From: Oxalobacteraceae bacterium OTU3CAMAD1
Lineage (GTDB): Bacteria; Pseudomonadota; Gammaproteobacteria; Burkholderiales; Burkholderiaceae_D
DNA length: 64,000 bases
NCBI GenBank assembly: GCA_024123915.1
Contig: CP099650.1
Span: 6,076,001 to 6,140,000 of the forward strand
Direction of reading: 5' to 3'
A program made the translations under genes and the position numbers. Under the pieces are notes generated by a model, which saw only the letters and a list, made by a program, of their open reading frames with translations, did no database searches and was not told the origin of the DNA. This document shows positions 45,310-54,309 of this stretch, piece after piece (within the stretch, counting starts at the first letter, position 1; every line of letters starts with the position of its first letter).

Positions 45310-46209
45310 ATGGACCGACTGTACACGATGGCGATATTCCTGGCCGTGGTCGATGAAGGCGGTTTCGCGCCGGCCGCGCGCAAGCTGCGAATCTCGCCGC
45401 CGGTGGTGACGCGGGCGGTGACGGAGTTGGAGGAAACCATGGGCGTGCGCCTGTTGACGCGGACTACGCGGATGGTGCGGGTGACCGATGTGGGCGCGCG
45501 CTACGCGGCCGACTGCCGGCGCATCCTGGCCGACGTGGCCGATTCCGAGCAGGCGGCGGCCGGCACGCACGGAGAGCCGCGCGGCAAGCTGGTGATCACC
45601 TCGTCGGTGCTGTTCGGCGCCATGTATGTCACGCCGGTGGTGACCGAGTATCTGCGTCGCTATCCGGAAACCGAGGTGGAATGCCGCTTCGTCGACCGGG
45701 TGGTCAACATGATGGATGAAGGGATCGATGTGGCGGTTCGCCTGGGCCACCTGCCCGATTCGAGCTACCAGGCGGTGCGGGTGGGCCAGGTGCGGCAGGT
45801 CGTGTGCGCGTCGCCTAGTTACCTTGAGGCGCGCGGCATACCGCTCACGCCGGAGGAGCTGGGCGGGCACGACATCGTGCTCGCCAGCGCCCTGACCGCC
45901 TCACCGGAATGGCGCTTCGAGTCGGAACGCCAGCCGATGGTCGTGCGGGTGCGCCCGCGTCTCGTCAGTACCAGCAACGATGCGGCCATTGCGGCCGTCG
46001 TGCGGGGATTTGGACTGACCCGGGTGATTTCCTATATGGTTGCGCCGCACCTGGCGGCCGGGCGGCTCAAGACGGTGTTGACGCAGTATGAATCGGCGCC
46101 GGTGCCGGTCAGTGTCGTGCACCACGAGGGGCGCCGGTCGACGGCCAAGGTGCGTGCTTTTATCGATCTTGCGGTGGCGATGCTGCGGGCCGAAGGAGCA
46201 TTCAATTGA
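45310..46209 (+). CDS. LysR-family transcriptional regulator
   Basis: A 299-residue LysR regulator with an N-terminal winged helix (FLAVVDEGGFAPAARKLRISPPVVTRAVTELEETMG) and a C-terminal substrate-binding domain (ERQPMVVRVRPRLVSTSNDA). It is divergent from the AhpD-like gene and probably controls that cluster, since LysR regulators typically act on the adjacent divergent unit. The inducer is unknown. Confidence 0.88.
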   Translation: MDRLYTMAIFLAVVDEGGFAPAARKLRISPPVVTRAVTELEETMGVRLLTRTTRMVRVTDVGARYAADCRRILADVADSEQAAAGTHGEPRGKLVITSSVLFGAMYVTPVVTEYLRRYPETEVECRFVDRVVNMMDEGIDVAVRLGHLPDSSYQAVRVGQVRQVVCASPSYLEARGIPLTPEELGGHDIVLASALTASPEWRFESERQPMVVRVRPRLVSTSNDAAIAAVVRGFGLTRVISYMVAPHLAAGRLKTVLTQYESAPVPVSVVHHEGRRSTAKVRAFIDLAVAMLRAEGAFN

Positions 46210-46306
46210 GCTGAAATTTGCTAAATATCGGCTCAACCCAAGTCGTCGTCCGACAGGACGCTATCTAAGTGAATGTTCAGTGCCAAACTGCACAGGCAAA
46301 AAAGAA

Positions 46307-46330
46307 AAGCCGTTGACGAATCAACGGCTT
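46307..46330 (-). terminator. Rho-independent terminator of ssrA
   Basis: The stem AAGCCGTTGA-CGAA-TCAACGGCTT is followed on the minus strand by TTCTTTTTT. It lies 10 nt beyond the CCA end of the tmRNA. Confidence 0.88.
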
Positions 46331-46340
46331 ATCGAATTTG

Positions 46341-46700
46341 TGGTGGAGACGGCGGGAATCGAACCCGCGTCCGCAAGCACTCCACAGACAGTTCTACATA
46401 CTTAGCACTATCATTTAATTTAACCAGTACAACACGGACGTGCACGTTTTGGACTAGCGATTCACCTTAGATTTAGCGCTGATCGAAGTGACCCCTCACA
46501 GCGCGAGTCCCTGTAAATGACTCCACAGCTTTTAACGGCCCACCCCAGGGACGAGGTGTTGTGGAGCTAACAGCAATTAAGCTGCCAGTGCGTACGAGTT
46601 ATCGTTTGCAGTTAAGTTTTTCTGGGTGTATTTACGAGGTAACCAGCCCTCGGTATGCCCTGCTCTGCTTTGCAACCCACGTCGAAACCAGGTCGTCCCC
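46341..46700 (-). ncRNA. ssrA: Transfer-messenger RNA (tmRNA)
   Basis: A 360-nt tmRNA on the minus strand. The 5' end GGGGACGACC pairs with the 3' end GTCTCC-ACCA, the T-loop GGTTCGA type sequence is present near the 3' end (GGGAATCGAACCCGC on the plus strand), and CTGGTTTCGACG follows the 5' end. The tag frame reads GCA AAC GAT AAC TCG TAC GCA CTG GCA GCT TAA, giving tag ANDNSYALAA. It rescues stalled ribosomes with SmpB and marks products for proteolysis. The tag ending ALAA is the proteobacterial degradation signal. Confidence 0.96.
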
Positions 46701-46710
46701 ACAGACCTCC

Positions 46711-46716
46711 ATTCTA
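46711..46716 (-). promoter_or_regulatory. ssrA: -10 element of ssrA
   Basis: On the minus strand TAGAAT lies 10 nt before the first base of tmRNA, the right distance for a sigma-70 -10 box. The -35 region is not convincing. Confidence 0.45.
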
Positions 46717-46887
46717 GCGCACTTTGCCTCTGGACGCATGCCCATTCGGAGCCCAGGTCAAACGCCTGTCACAATCGCCCGATATGATGGCTGCAGTTCT
46801 CACACAGAACGACCAATTAGCGCCTCCCGGAGGCGGCTACTACCGGCGCCGGCGGTCGGGAAATATACCGGCACCAATTTCCTTCAG

Positions 46888-47037
46888 TTATAGCCAGTGG
46901 GCGGCGCGGACGAACAGTCCTGCGGTCACTAGCAGGCTGGTGATCATTAACCCCACCAGCCAGCGGAACTGCCTGTCCCTGCGCGTCTGGCTCCTGCGGC
47001 CAGCGGCAATCACGGTATCGAGACTATGCCTGCCCAT
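46888..47037 (-). CDS. Small single-pass membrane protein (hypothetical)
   Basis: A 49-residue protein, GRHSLDTVIAAGRRSQTRRD at the N-terminus, then one hydrophobic helix (WLVGLMITSLLVTAGLFV). An N-terminal extension of 20 residues is open (to 47097) but lacks a good start. Arg-rich, positive-inside topology is consistent with an inner-membrane protein. It may be a small stress or regulatory membrane protein; without conservation data it could also be spurious. Confidence 0.4.
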   Translation of the reverse strand: MGRHSLDTVIAAGRRSQTRRDRQFRWLVGLMITSLLVTAGLFVRAAHWL

Positions 47038-47208
47038 CGTTAATCCTTCGATCACGCTCAATCGGGCATCAAACCAAAGTGTTGCATTGCAGCACAAAAG
47101 CCGTTGACTTCTAGACGGAAAGTAACAATTTCAAACACTTTTTCAATTTCGCGCGCAACCGCTGCATTAGAATGGGATGTACCAAAACTACTGTTCAGAC
47201 ACCTTTTC

Positions 47209-47853
47209 ATGCCTAACGCCGCCACAATTGACTCCCCCAGCCCCAAAAGACGCGGGCGCCCCTTGAAAGGGGAAAGCGGTGGACTGCGTGCGGAATTGAT
47301 CGAGAAATCGGCCGAATTGTTTCGCACCAAGGGTTACGACAACACCACCGTACGCGATATCGCCGCCGCCGCCGGCATCCAGGCCGGTAGCTGGTTTTAT
47401 CACTTCAAAACCAAACAGGACATCCTGGCCGCCATCATGGAGCAAGGCCTGGAGCGCTCGCTGGCCGAGATCGAGGCCATCGGCAGCCAGCCGCTGCCGC
47501 CGTGCGAGATCCTGCGCCAGCTGGTCGAGGCCCATCTGCATACCTTGCTGGCGCCGGACCACCATTACATCGCCGTGCTGCTGTACGAGTGGCGCTCGCT
47601 CGACGAGCCGTCGCGCTCGCGCGTGGTGGCGTTGAAGGACCGCTACGAAGCCGTGTGGGACCGCGCCATCGCCGAGCTGCACCTGTCCGGCGACTGGGCG
47701 ATGCCGTCGTCGTTCGACCGCCTGCTGATCTTCGGCGCGCTCAATTGGACCGTGCAGTGGTACAAACCCGGCAGCGGCGCCGACGTCAAGGAGTTGGCCC
47801 GCCAGGCGATGCGCTTCATCCTGCGCACGCCCGCCGCAGTTGAGGCACAATAG
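47209..47853 (+). CDS. TetR-family transcriptional regulator
   Basis: A 214-residue regulator. The N-terminal helix-turn-helix reads LRAELIEKSAELFRTKGYDNTTVRDIAAAAGI...GSWFYHFKTKQDIL. The C-terminal ligand domain is typical in length. A basic N-terminal tail (PSPKRRGRPLKG) precedes it. The start at 47209 fits the family; an upstream extension lacks support. A monooxygenase-like gene follows 24 nt downstream and may be co-transcribed. Confidence 0.87.
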   Translation: MPNAATIDSPSPKRRGRPLKGESGGLRAELIEKSAELFRTKGYDNTTVRDIAAAAGIQAGSWFYHFKTKQDILAAIMEQGLERSLAEIEAIGSQPLPPCEILRQLVEAHLHTLLAPDHHYIAVLLYEWRSLDEPSRSRVVALKDRYEAVWDRAIAELHLSGDWAMPSSFDRLLIFGALNWTVQWYKPGSGADVKELARQAMRFILRTPAAVEAQ

Positions 47854-47877
47854 GGGCATACTTTCAAAAGGATGCCC

Positions 47878-48177
47878 ATGATTTACGAGATCGCCGAGAT
47901 ATATATCAAGCCGGACGACCACGACGCCTTCCAGGCCGGCGTGGCCGAGGCGGTGCCCTTGTTCAAGGCGGCCACCGGTTGCCTGTCGATGCGCCTCGAT
48001 CGCGACATCGAAACGCCCGACACCTATCACTTGGTGGTCGGCTGGCAGACCCTTGAAAACCATACCGTCGATTTCCGTGGCAGTCCGGCGTTCCAGTCCT
48101 GGCGCGGACTGGTCGGCAGCTATTTCGCTACACCACCCAAGGTGGAGCATTTCGAAACCGTGGTGGCCGGCTTCTAA
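47878..48177 (+). CDS. ABM-domain (antibiotic biosynthesis monooxygenase-like) protein
   Basis: A 99-residue dimeric alpha/beta-barrel protein: MIYEIAEIYIKPDDHDAF at the start and CLSMRLDRDIETPDTYHLVVGWQ in the middle. ABM proteins are cofactor-free monooxygenases or heme-degrading enzymes; the exact reaction is unknown. AAAGG before the ATG at 47878 favours it over 47872. It follows the TetR gene and may be regulated by it. Confidence 0.8.
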   Translation: MIYEIAEIYIKPDDHDAFQAGVAEAVPLFKAATGCLSMRLDRDIETPDTYHLVVGWQTLENHTVDFRGSPAFQSWRGLVGSYFATPPKVEHFETVVAGF

Positions 48178-48210
48178 GCCGCGCCCGAACGGTCAACCAA
48201 GGAGGTCGTC

Positions 48211-48513
48211 ATGACACGCACAATACACCGCAATTTCGAACAGGTGACCGATGCCGAAAGCGCCCGCAGCGCCTTGCTGGCTAAGGGTTTTCCTCCGTCC
48301 ACCGTCAAACTGACGAAGCATACGCCGCTGCCGCCGAGCGTGGCGTCCAGCACCGTCGGCAACATCCTCGACGCGCTGACGCCGGGCGGCCCGGCCGCCG
48401 CCGCGCACGCGCGCGAACGCAGCGGCGCCATGCTGTCGATCGATATCTACGACGAAGATGAAAGCAGCAACGCGGACGCCATCATGAGCGGCTTCGGCGC
48501 CCGACCGGCCTAA
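48211..48513 (+). CDS. Hypothetical small protein
   Basis: A 100-residue protein with AAGGAGG before the ATG, so it is a real gene. It starts TRTIHRNFEQVTDAESARSA, then a Pro-rich turn and a C-terminal MLSIDIYDEDESSNADAIM. The N-terminal helix plus short beta segment recalls the small stress proteins with a general-stress-type motif, but I cannot assign it. It lies 33 nt after the ABM gene on the same strand and is probably in the same operon. Confidence 0.7.
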   Translation: MTRTIHRNFEQVTDAESARSALLAKGFPPSTVKLTKHTPLPPSVASSTVGNILDALTPGGPAAAAHARERSGAMLSIDIYDEDESSNADAIMSGFGARPA

Positions 48514-48562
48514 GAACTGACCCGCCCTAGTCCAATGCCGCTACGTTAGCGGACATCGGAAC

Positions 48563-48650
48563 CACGTAGGGCCGATTAGCGCAGCGTAATCCGCTAGGCG
48601 CCGTCGGCGGCTCATGGCGGATTACGGCGTGCCGCCTAATCCGCCCTACG
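48563..48650. repeat. Palindromic repeat family A, copy 4 (diverged)
   Basis: An 88-nt inverted repeat with outer arms CACGTAGGGCCGATTAGCG and CCTAATCCGCCCTACG, and inner arms different from copies 1-3 (GTAATCCGCTAGGCG / CTCATGGCGGATTAC). It separates the 48211 gene from pncB. Confidence 0.85.
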
Positions 48651-48654
48651 AAAA

Positions 48655-49848
48655 TCACACGGCAGGATGGTTGAACACCTGGCGCAGATAGGCCAGGAAA
48701 GTCTCGTCCTTGCACAGCGTTTTGCCGGGCGAGTCCGACAGCTTGGCCACCGATTGCCCGTTGCAGTTGACCAGCTTCATGACGATGTTCAGCGGCTTGA
48801 GGCCGACGTCGTTGGTCAGGTGCGTGCCGATGCCGAAGCCGGTCATGATGCGGTCGGCGAAGTGGCGGTACAACTCAAACGCCTTCTCCAGATTCAGTCC
48901 GTCCGAAAACACCAGCCGCTTGGTCTTGGCGTCGATGCGCAGCGCGGCGTAGTGGGCCAGTGCCTTCTCTCCCCAAATCACCGGGTCGCCCGAATCGTGG
49001 CGCAGCCCGTCGAACAGCTTGGCGAAGTACAGGTCGAAATCGTCGAGGAAGGCGTCCATGCCGACCACGTCGGTCAGCGCGACACCCAGGTCGCCACGAT
49101 ACTCCTGCACCCACGCCTCCAGCGAAGCTTTCTGGAAGTCGCGCAACCGCACGCCGAAGGCCTGGAACGACTGCATGTATTCGTGCGCCATCGTGCCGAT
49201 CGGCACCAGGCCGAACTTCATCGCCTGATAGACGTTCGACGTGCCTTTGAAATACTCGGGCACCTCGCGCGACAGGCGCTGCACCACTTCGTCATGCCAG
49301 GCGCCGGAAAAGCGCCGGCGCGTGCCGAAGTCGGAAAACTCGAACGGGTTGCGGCGCGCCGGCTCGGCGCCGAAGGCCTTGAGCGCGGCGATCTTGGCGC
49401 TGAGGCGCTCGCGCCCCTCGGCCAGCGCGGCGGCCTGGTCGAAGCGGCGGAAATACAGTTCGTTGACGATGTAGAGCACGTAGATCTCAAAGCCCATCAC
49501 GTGCACCTGCGGCCCGGTCGCGCGGATCGCCAGGGAGTCGCCGTCGATCCGCACGTCGATGAACTTGCGCTGGAAGCGGAACACCGTCAGGAAGTCGACG
49601 AAATCGCTTTTGATGTAGCGCAGCGAGCGCAGGAAGGTCAGTTCCTCGTCCGAAAACCCCATCGAGCACAGATGATCGAGTTCGCGCTCGACTTCCTCGT
49701 GCAGCTCGGCCAGCGGATAGACCGGCGTGTTGCGGCAGACGAATTCGTATTCGGTGTGCGAATTGGGATGGCCATGCAGCAGCGCTTGCCACATGGTGAA
49801 TTTGTATAGATCCGTCTCCAGCAGGCTGCGGACGATAGGCTGACTCAT
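48655..49848 (-). CDS. pncB: Nicotinate phosphoribosyltransferase
   Basis: A 397-residue type II phosphoribosyltransferase. It starts [20 protein letters not shown] and has [24 protein letters not shown] and RHDSGDP, all conserved in NAPRTase. It converts nicotinate and PRPP to NaMN with ATP in NAD salvage. The start is 49848. It is downstream of a nicotinamidase-like gene on the same strand, completing a salvage pair (nicotinamide to nicotinate to NaMN). Confidence 0.93.
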   Translation of the reverse strand: MSQPIVRSLLETDLYKFTMWQALLHGHPNSHTEYEFVCRNTPVYPLAELHEEVERELDHLCSMGFSDEELTFLRSLRYIKSDFVDFLTVFRFQRKFIDVRIDGDSLAIRATGPQVHVMGFEIYVLYIVNELYFRRFDQAAALAEGRERLSAKIAALKAFGAEPARRNPFEFSDFGTRRRFSGAWHDEVVQRLSREVPEYFKGTSNVYQAMKFGLVPIGTMAHEYMQSFQAFGVRLRDFQKASLEAWVQEYRGDLGVALTDVVGMDAFLDDFDLYFAKLFDGLRHDSGDPVIWGEKALAHYAALRIDAKTKRLVFSDGLNLEKAFELYRHFADRIMTGFGIGTHLTNDVGLKPLNIVMKLVNCNGQSVAKLSDSPGKTLCKDETFLAYLRQVFNHPAV

Positions 49849-49937
49849 GGACTCTCCAGATTGCATATTGCCATGATCTTACGCCATGCGCGACGGATGC
49901 GTGGATTGCGGCGTCCGCGCGCGCGCCCGGCGCCGCT

Positions 49938-50819
49938 TCAGCGGGCGGCGTTGGCCAGCAGCTCGGGCAGCACGTCGCCCGCCTGCATCAACTGCACGCC
50001 GCGCTCCCGCATGGCCGCGAGGAAGCCCTGGTACTGCGCCTCGAAGCCGGCGACCGGGCTCATACAGTCGGTGATCAGCACCAGCTTGGACGCGGCCTGG
50101 TCGCCGAAACGGTCGGCAAAGTGGTCGACAATATGCTCGACGGTCGCCTTGATGCAGTGGCTGCCGGCCTCCCCCGCCACGTAGATCTGGTCGGCCTCGG
50201 CCAGCGTGTTGACGAACTTGGTGTTGAACTGGGTGTCCGGGTCGTCGGCGTAGGGCACCTCGGCCATGACGGCCGAATAGTGCTCGGTCCACGGATTGGA
50301 GCCCTTGGCAAGCTTGGCGACGATGCCGAGCGAGGCTTCCTCCCAGGCGCCATAGGCGGCGCGCACGTCGTCATGGACGTTGTTGCCCCAGCTGCCGATT
50401 TCGCAGTGCACCGGCCACACCATCAACTGATAGCGGCCGGCGGCCTCCAGCTTGTCGAGATAGTTCAGCGCCAGCGGCAAGGCGGCCGGATGGCGCGGCA
50501 GGTATTTTTCGGCGCGCACGTCGTCCGCAGTGATCTGCGTGAACGGCGCCACCGGCATGCCGTCGCGGGCGATCCAGAACGTCGGGTGGGCGATGTCGAA
50601 GCGGTGGTGCGAGTCGAGCGTGAGGCTGATCGCCGTCAGGCCGGAGCGGCCACGGTTGATCAGGCCGGCCAGGCGCTGCATGTCCTGATGCGCGCCGGGC
50701 ACCGGCAGCGCCGGTGCGCGCGGCTGGCGCGTGACCGGGTCCAGCGGCAGATAGGCGGCCGGCAGATCGCAAAAGTCGTTTTGCGGATCGATGATCAGCA
50801 GGTGCAGATGTCGTTTCAT
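49938..50819 (-). CDS. Nicotinamidase-like cysteine hydrolase
   Basis: A 293-residue isochorismatase-fold protein with Asp10 in LLIIDPQNDFCD, a Lys region RAEKYLPRH, and the nucleophile Cys in AGEAGSHCIKATV. This D-K-C triad defines cysteine hydrolases including nicotinamidase. It is longer than PncA (about 210) owing to an insert in the middle. Pairing with pncB suggests nicotinamide deamidation; other amide substrates are possible. Start ATG 50819 has GAAGC upstream. Confidence 0.82.
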   Translation of the reverse strand: MKRHLHLLIIDPQNDFCDLPAAYLPLDPVTRQPRAPALPVPGAHQDMQRLAGLINRGRSGLTAISLTLDSHHRFDIAHPTFWIARDGMPVAPFTQITADDVRAEKYLPRHPAALPLALNYLDKLEAAGRYQLMVWPVHCEIGSWGNNVHDDVRAAYGAWEEASLGIVAKLAKGSNPWTEHYSAVMAEVPYADDPDTQFNTKFVNTLAEADQIYVAGEAGSHCIKATVEHIVDHFADRFGDQAASKLVLITDCMSPVAGFEAQYQGFLAAMRERGVQLMQAGDVLPELLANAAR

Positions 50820-50866
50820 GTGAAGCTCCGTGACGGGTATGCCTTCCATGATACGCAGCAAAGAAC

Positions 50867-50886
50867 AAGCCCCGCAAGCGGGGCTT
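50867..50886 (-). terminator. Probable terminator between azoR and the nicotinamidase-like gene
   Basis: The stem AAGCCCCGC-AA-GCGGGGCTT; on the minus strand it is followed by GTTCTTTGC, a weak T run. It would end azoR transcription. Confidence 0.5.
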
Positions 50887-50919
50887 CGTTCAGTGGCGTT
50901 TGTGTGGCTTATTGATGCC

Positions 50920-51015
50920 AAACCCGCACTGCCAGGCAGGGTCGTACCCCTCGGGGTACGACCCTTAAGCGGCAACGCACGCGTATCGCCAACGGCATGC
51001 GGGTTTGGGTTAAAC
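50920..51015. repeat. Hairpin repeat family B, copy 4
   Basis: AAACCCGCACTGCC, the core hairpin GGGTCGTACCCC-T-CGGGGTACGACCC (50939-50964), then a spacer and the closing arm GCATGCGGGTTTGGGTT. It overlaps the 3' end of azoR by a few bases and is longer than the other copies. Confidence 0.8.
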
Positions 51016-51618
51016 CAGGATGGCGTTGATATCGGCGCGGCTCTTGGCGATCGCTGCGGCGGCCGCGTCTTCACCCTTCGACACGCCTTCGGCGACGATG
51101 AAGGTGATGTCGGTCATGCCCAGGAAGCCGAGGACGGCGCGCAGATAGGTGGTGACGTGGTCGTAGCCGGCCGCCGGGCCCTCGCTGTAGACGCCGCCGC
51201 TGGCGACGATCACATACACCTTCTTGCCGGTGACCAGCCCTTGCGGACCGTTGGCGCCGTACTGGAACGTGCGGCCGACGCGGGCGATCTGGTCGATCCA
51301 TGCTTTCAGGCCCGACGGGACCGAGAAGTTGTACATCGGCGCGCCGATGACGATGGTGTCGGCGGCAAACAGCTCGTCGATCAACGTGTCGGAGGTTTTC
51401 ACCGCGTGGGCCTGGTCGGCGTTGCGCTGGTCCGCCGGGGTGAAGAAGGCGCCGACCACCGGTTCGGTCAGGTGCGACACGGGCGCGGCGCCCAGATCGC
51501 GCGAGACGATGGTGTCGGACGGATGGGTTTCTTTCCATTTCGCGACGAATTCACCGCCGAGCTGGCGGGTCAGGGAGCCTGGACGAACACTGCTGTTGAT
51601 GTGGAGTACGGTTGCCAT
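51010..51618 (-). CDS. azoR: FMN-dependent NADH-azoreductase
   Basis: A 202-residue flavodoxin-like quinone/azo reductase. It has HINSSVRPGSLTRQL (FMN phosphate loop), VIGAPMYNFSVPSGLKAW and VIVASGGVYSEGP. It reduces quinones and azo dyes with NADH and protects against thiol and electrophile stress. A LysR gene is divergent, 150 nt away, with three ATCGAT sites in between. Confidence 0.92.
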   Translation of the reverse strand: MATVLHINSSVRPGSLTRQLGGEFVAKWKETHPSDTIVSRDLGAAPVSHLTEPVVGAFFTPADQRNADQAHAVKTSDTLIDELFAADTIVIGAPMYNFSVPSGLKAWIDQIARVGRTFQYGANGPQGLVTGKKVYVIVASGGVYSEGPAAGYDHVTTYLRAVLGFLGMTDITFIVAEGVSKGEDAAAAAIAKSRADINAILV

Positions 51619-51670
51619 GATGTGCTTCCTTTATGAGGTAGGGTTGCACGCATCATAGAACGGGATTACT

Positions 51671-51718
51671 ATCGATGAAATACGGTAAATTTAAATCTTA
51701 CTGATCGATTTTATCGAT
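51671..51718. promoter_or_regulatory. Candidate LysR operator in the azoR-lysR intergenic region
   Basis: Three ATCGAT hexamers at 51671, 51704 and 51713, the last two as ATCGATTTTATCGAT, lie within an AT-rich 48-nt stretch. Repeated symmetric motifs between a LysR gene and a divergent target are typical of such operators. The assignment is positional. Confidence 0.35.
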
Positions 51719-51768
51719 ATCTAATCATCAACCATCGTACCTACCACAGGCAACCACAGGTAACCATC

Positions 51769-52842
51769 ATGCGCGACCCCGGCCTTCCCTCCCTCGACCA
51801 GCTGCGCGTGTTCATCGCCGTCATCGACCATGGCGGCTTCGCCCACGCCGCGCGGGCGCTGCACCGCACGCAATCCGTCATCAGCTACACCATCGCCAAC
51901 CTGGAGGAGCAGCTCAACATCGAACTGCTCGACCGCAGCAAGCGCAAACCGGTGCTGACCGAGGCCGGCAAGGCGCTGCTGGCCGACGCCCGCGCCGTCT
52001 CGCTCAAGGTCGACGGCATGCGCGCCCGCGCCAAGGCGCTGTCGGCCGGGCTGGAGGCGGAGGTGTCGCTGGTGGTCGACGTGATGTATTCGACCTGCAA
52101 GCTGGTGCGCATTCTGCACGGCTTCCAAAAGGAATTCCCGACCGTTTCGATGCGGCTGCGCACCGAGGCGCTGGGCGCGGTCACGCAACTGGTCATGGAC
52201 CGCACCTGCCATATCGGCCTGAGCGCCTGGATGCCCGGCTCGGCCGACACCATCGAGCGCCAAAGCTGCGGCGTGGTGACGATGGTGCCGGTGGTCTCCC
52301 CCGACCATCCGCTGGCCCAGATCAAAGGCAAGATCTCCAACGAGGTCCTGCGCGAGCACACGCAACTGGTGCTGACCGATCGCAGCACCCTGACCAAGGG
52401 CCAGGATTTCGGTGTGGTGGCGCTGCGCGACTGGCGCCTGGGCGACCTGAGCTCCAAGCACGCGCTGCTGCGCAGCGGCATCGGCTGGGGCAATATGCCG
52501 GTCGAATTCATCCAGTGGGACCTGGACGCGGGACGCCTGGTGCAACTCGAGGTCGCCGAGGGGCCGTCGTTCAGCGCGCCGCTGTACGTGATACGGCGCG
52601 GCGACGAGGAGCCGGGGCCGGCCACCCGCTGGGTCATGCAGCAGTTTCTGGACATGGACCGGCGCATCGCCGAGGAGTACGGCGGCAAATTGCAACCCGC
52701 CACGGCGGGCGGGGAGCACGTGCCGATCCACATGCCCTTCCACCAGCGCTCGACCGAAAAGCCGTCCGCCGCAACGACCCCGGCGATCACCGCGGCGCCG
52801 GTCAAACAGGCGCCGGGCGCTACTTCACGCCAGCGGCGCTGA
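51769..52842 (+). CDS. LysR-family transcriptional regulator
   Basis: A 357-residue regulator with the winged helix FIAVIDHGGFAHAARALHRTQSVISYTIANLEEQLNIELLDRS and a substrate-binding domain. It is longer than usual (about 300) because of a Pro/Ala/Thr-rich C-terminal tail of about 50 residues. It is divergent from azoR, its probable target. Its 3' end overlaps the convergent cbpM gene by 23 nt. Confidence 0.88.
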   Translation: MRDPGLPSLDQLRVFIAVIDHGGFAHAARALHRTQSVISYTIANLEEQLNIELLDRSKRKPVLTEAGKALLADARAVSLKVDGMRARAKALSAGLEAEVSLVVDVMYSTCKLVRILHGFQKEFPTVSMRLRTEALGAVTQLVMDRTCHIGLSAWMPGSADTIERQSCGVVTMVPVVSPDHPLAQIKGKISNEVLREHTQLVLTDRSTLTKGQDFGVVALRDWRLGDLSSKHALLRSGIGWGNMPVEFIQWDLDAGRLVQLEVAEGPSFSAPLYVIRRGDEEPGPATRWVMQQFLDMDRRIAEEYGGKLQPATAGGEHVPIHMPFHQRSTEKPSAATTPAITAAPVKQAPGATSRQRR

Positions 52843-53152
52843 GCTTGCGCCGCAGGCGGCTGATTTCCTCCGACAGGTCGACCACCAGCGCGGCGACGTC
52901 GTCATTGGCCTCGAAGTCGCGCTCGATCTGGCACAGGCGGCGCGCCCGCACCAGGTCGGCGCTGGTGAAGCGCCAGCTGACGCAATCCTCCGAGTCGCAC
53001 TCCATCAGGATACCGGTGCGCACCCGCTGCACCACCCAGTCGCGCTCGACGGCGCAGGCGCGCGCCAGCTCCTCGAGCGTCAGCGCGGTCTCATCGATCA
53101 ACACGGCGGTCAGGGGCGATTGCCCCACCGCCGCTTCCATAGCCTGTCCCAT
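52820..53152 (-). CDS. cbpM: Chaperone modulator CbpM
   Basis: A 110-residue MerR-like small protein: LTLEELARACAVERDWVVQRVRTGIL in the N-terminal part, then RRLCQIERDFEANDDVAALVVDL and a C-terminal helix. CbpM binds the J domain of CbpA and inhibits it. It is immediately downstream of cbpA (3 nt apart), as in E. coli. It overlaps the LysR gene at its 3' end. Confidence 0.88.
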   Translation of the reverse strand: MGQAMEAAVGQSPLTAVLIDETALTLEELARACAVERDWVVQRVRTGILMECDSEDCVSWRFTSADLVRARRLCQIERDFEANDDVAALVVDLSEEISRLRRKLSAAGVK

Positions 53153-53155
53153 AGC

Positions 53156-54115
53156 TCATCCTCCCGCGCGCGGATTGAACGCCATCTCGCGCGCCATCGT
53201 TTGATACAGTTCGCGTGCCTTGTCGGTGTTCGCCGGCGGCAGCACCACTTCCAACAGCAGATATAAGTCGCCGGCCTCCTTGCCGGGGATGCCGCGTCCG
53301 CGCAGGCGCAGCTTGCGGCCGCTTTGCGAACCGGCCGGGACCGACACGGTCACCTTGCCCGACGGCGTAGCCACCTCGATGTCGGCGCCCAGCGCCAGCT
53401 CCCACGGCGCGACCGGCACCGTCTCGAAGACGTCGCGGCCATCGACGCGGTAGCGCGCATCGGGCCGGAACTGGATTTCCAGATACAAGTCCCCCGGCCC
53501 CGCCTCGCCGCGCTGGCCCTGGCCGGACAGGCGCAACTGCTGGCCGGCCGTCACGCCCTTCGGGATGTTGACGCTGAGCGTGCGCTCGCGCGTGACGATG
53601 CGGTCGGCGGCGTCGCGCTCGGCCACCATCATGCTGACGTTGCGCGTGGCGCCTTGATACGTGTCGACCAGGTCGATGGTGATCGTGGCATGGCTGTCGT
53701 CGCCGCGCTGCGGCTCGTACTGCGTGTATTGCTGGCGCCGGCGTCCGCCCAGGTTGGCGAACAAATCGGAGAAAAAGTCGCTCGAATCGGTGTCGCCGAA
53801 GCCGCCACCCGTACCGGCGCCGCCCGGATTGCCGGTGCCGCCGCCGAAGCCGCGTCCCCAGTCCGGCGGCGGGCGGAATTCCTGGCCCGCGCGGAACTGC
53901 CGACCGCGCCCGAGGTCGTCGTAGGCGGCGCGTTTTTCGGCGTCGCCCAGCACGCCGTAGGCCTCGTTGAGTTCCTGGGTTTTCTTTTGCGCGTCGGCTT
54001 CCTTGCTGACGTCCGGATGGTATTTGCGGACCAGCTTGCGGTAAGCCTTCTTGATCTCGTCTTCCGAGGCGGTTTTAGATACGCCCAGGGTCTGGTAATA
54101 GTCCTTGTATTCCAC
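53156..54115 (-). CDS. cbpA: DnaJ-family co-chaperone CbpA
   Basis: A 319-residue class II J-protein. The J domain (residues 1-70) has YYQTLGVSKTASEDEIKKAYRKL and the HPD motif (KYHPDVS). A Gly-rich region (about 90-130, RGFGGGTGNPGG) precedes the two C-terminal beta-barrel domains (VTAGQQLRLSGQGQRG; GRKLRLRGRGIPG). It stimulates DnaK ATPase and binds curved DNA. The start is GTG at 54115 with GGAG upstream; the longer ATG frame at 54376 is not supported. Confidence 0.92.
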   Translation of the reverse strand: MEYKDYYQTLGVSKTASEDEIKKAYRKLVRKYHPDVSKEADAQKKTQELNEAYGVLGDAEKRAAYDDLGRGRQFRAGQEFRPPPDWGRGFGGGTGNPGGAGTGGGFGDTDSSDFFSDLFANLGGRRRQQYTQYEPQRGDDSHATITIDLVDTYQGATRNVSMMVAERDAADRIVTRERTLSVNIPKGVTAGQQLRLSGQGQRGEAGPGDLYLEIQFRPDARYRVDGRDVFETVPVAPWELALGADIEVATPSGKVTVSVPAGSQSGRKLRLRGRGIPGKEAGDLYLLLEVVLPPANTDKARELYQTMAREMAFNPRAGG

Positions 54116-54309
54116 GTTGCGCTCCACTCTTGCCTGCGTTGGGCCGGCGACTTGACTCGACAATGATCGGAAGTTTACCTCCAATCCGCCTTCGCCGCCG
54201 CCCTTCAGACGGGAGGGCGCGACACTGCCGCCACAAAAAGTTGTAATTTTATATCTTAACCATTTGGAAATAGATACTATTTCCACTTGAATAAAATCAG
54301 GGAGATTAA

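Noticed and set aside
46341..46700. Short protein frames across the tmRNA
   Set aside because: The region folds and reads as ssrA with a clear tag; the peptides are coincidental.
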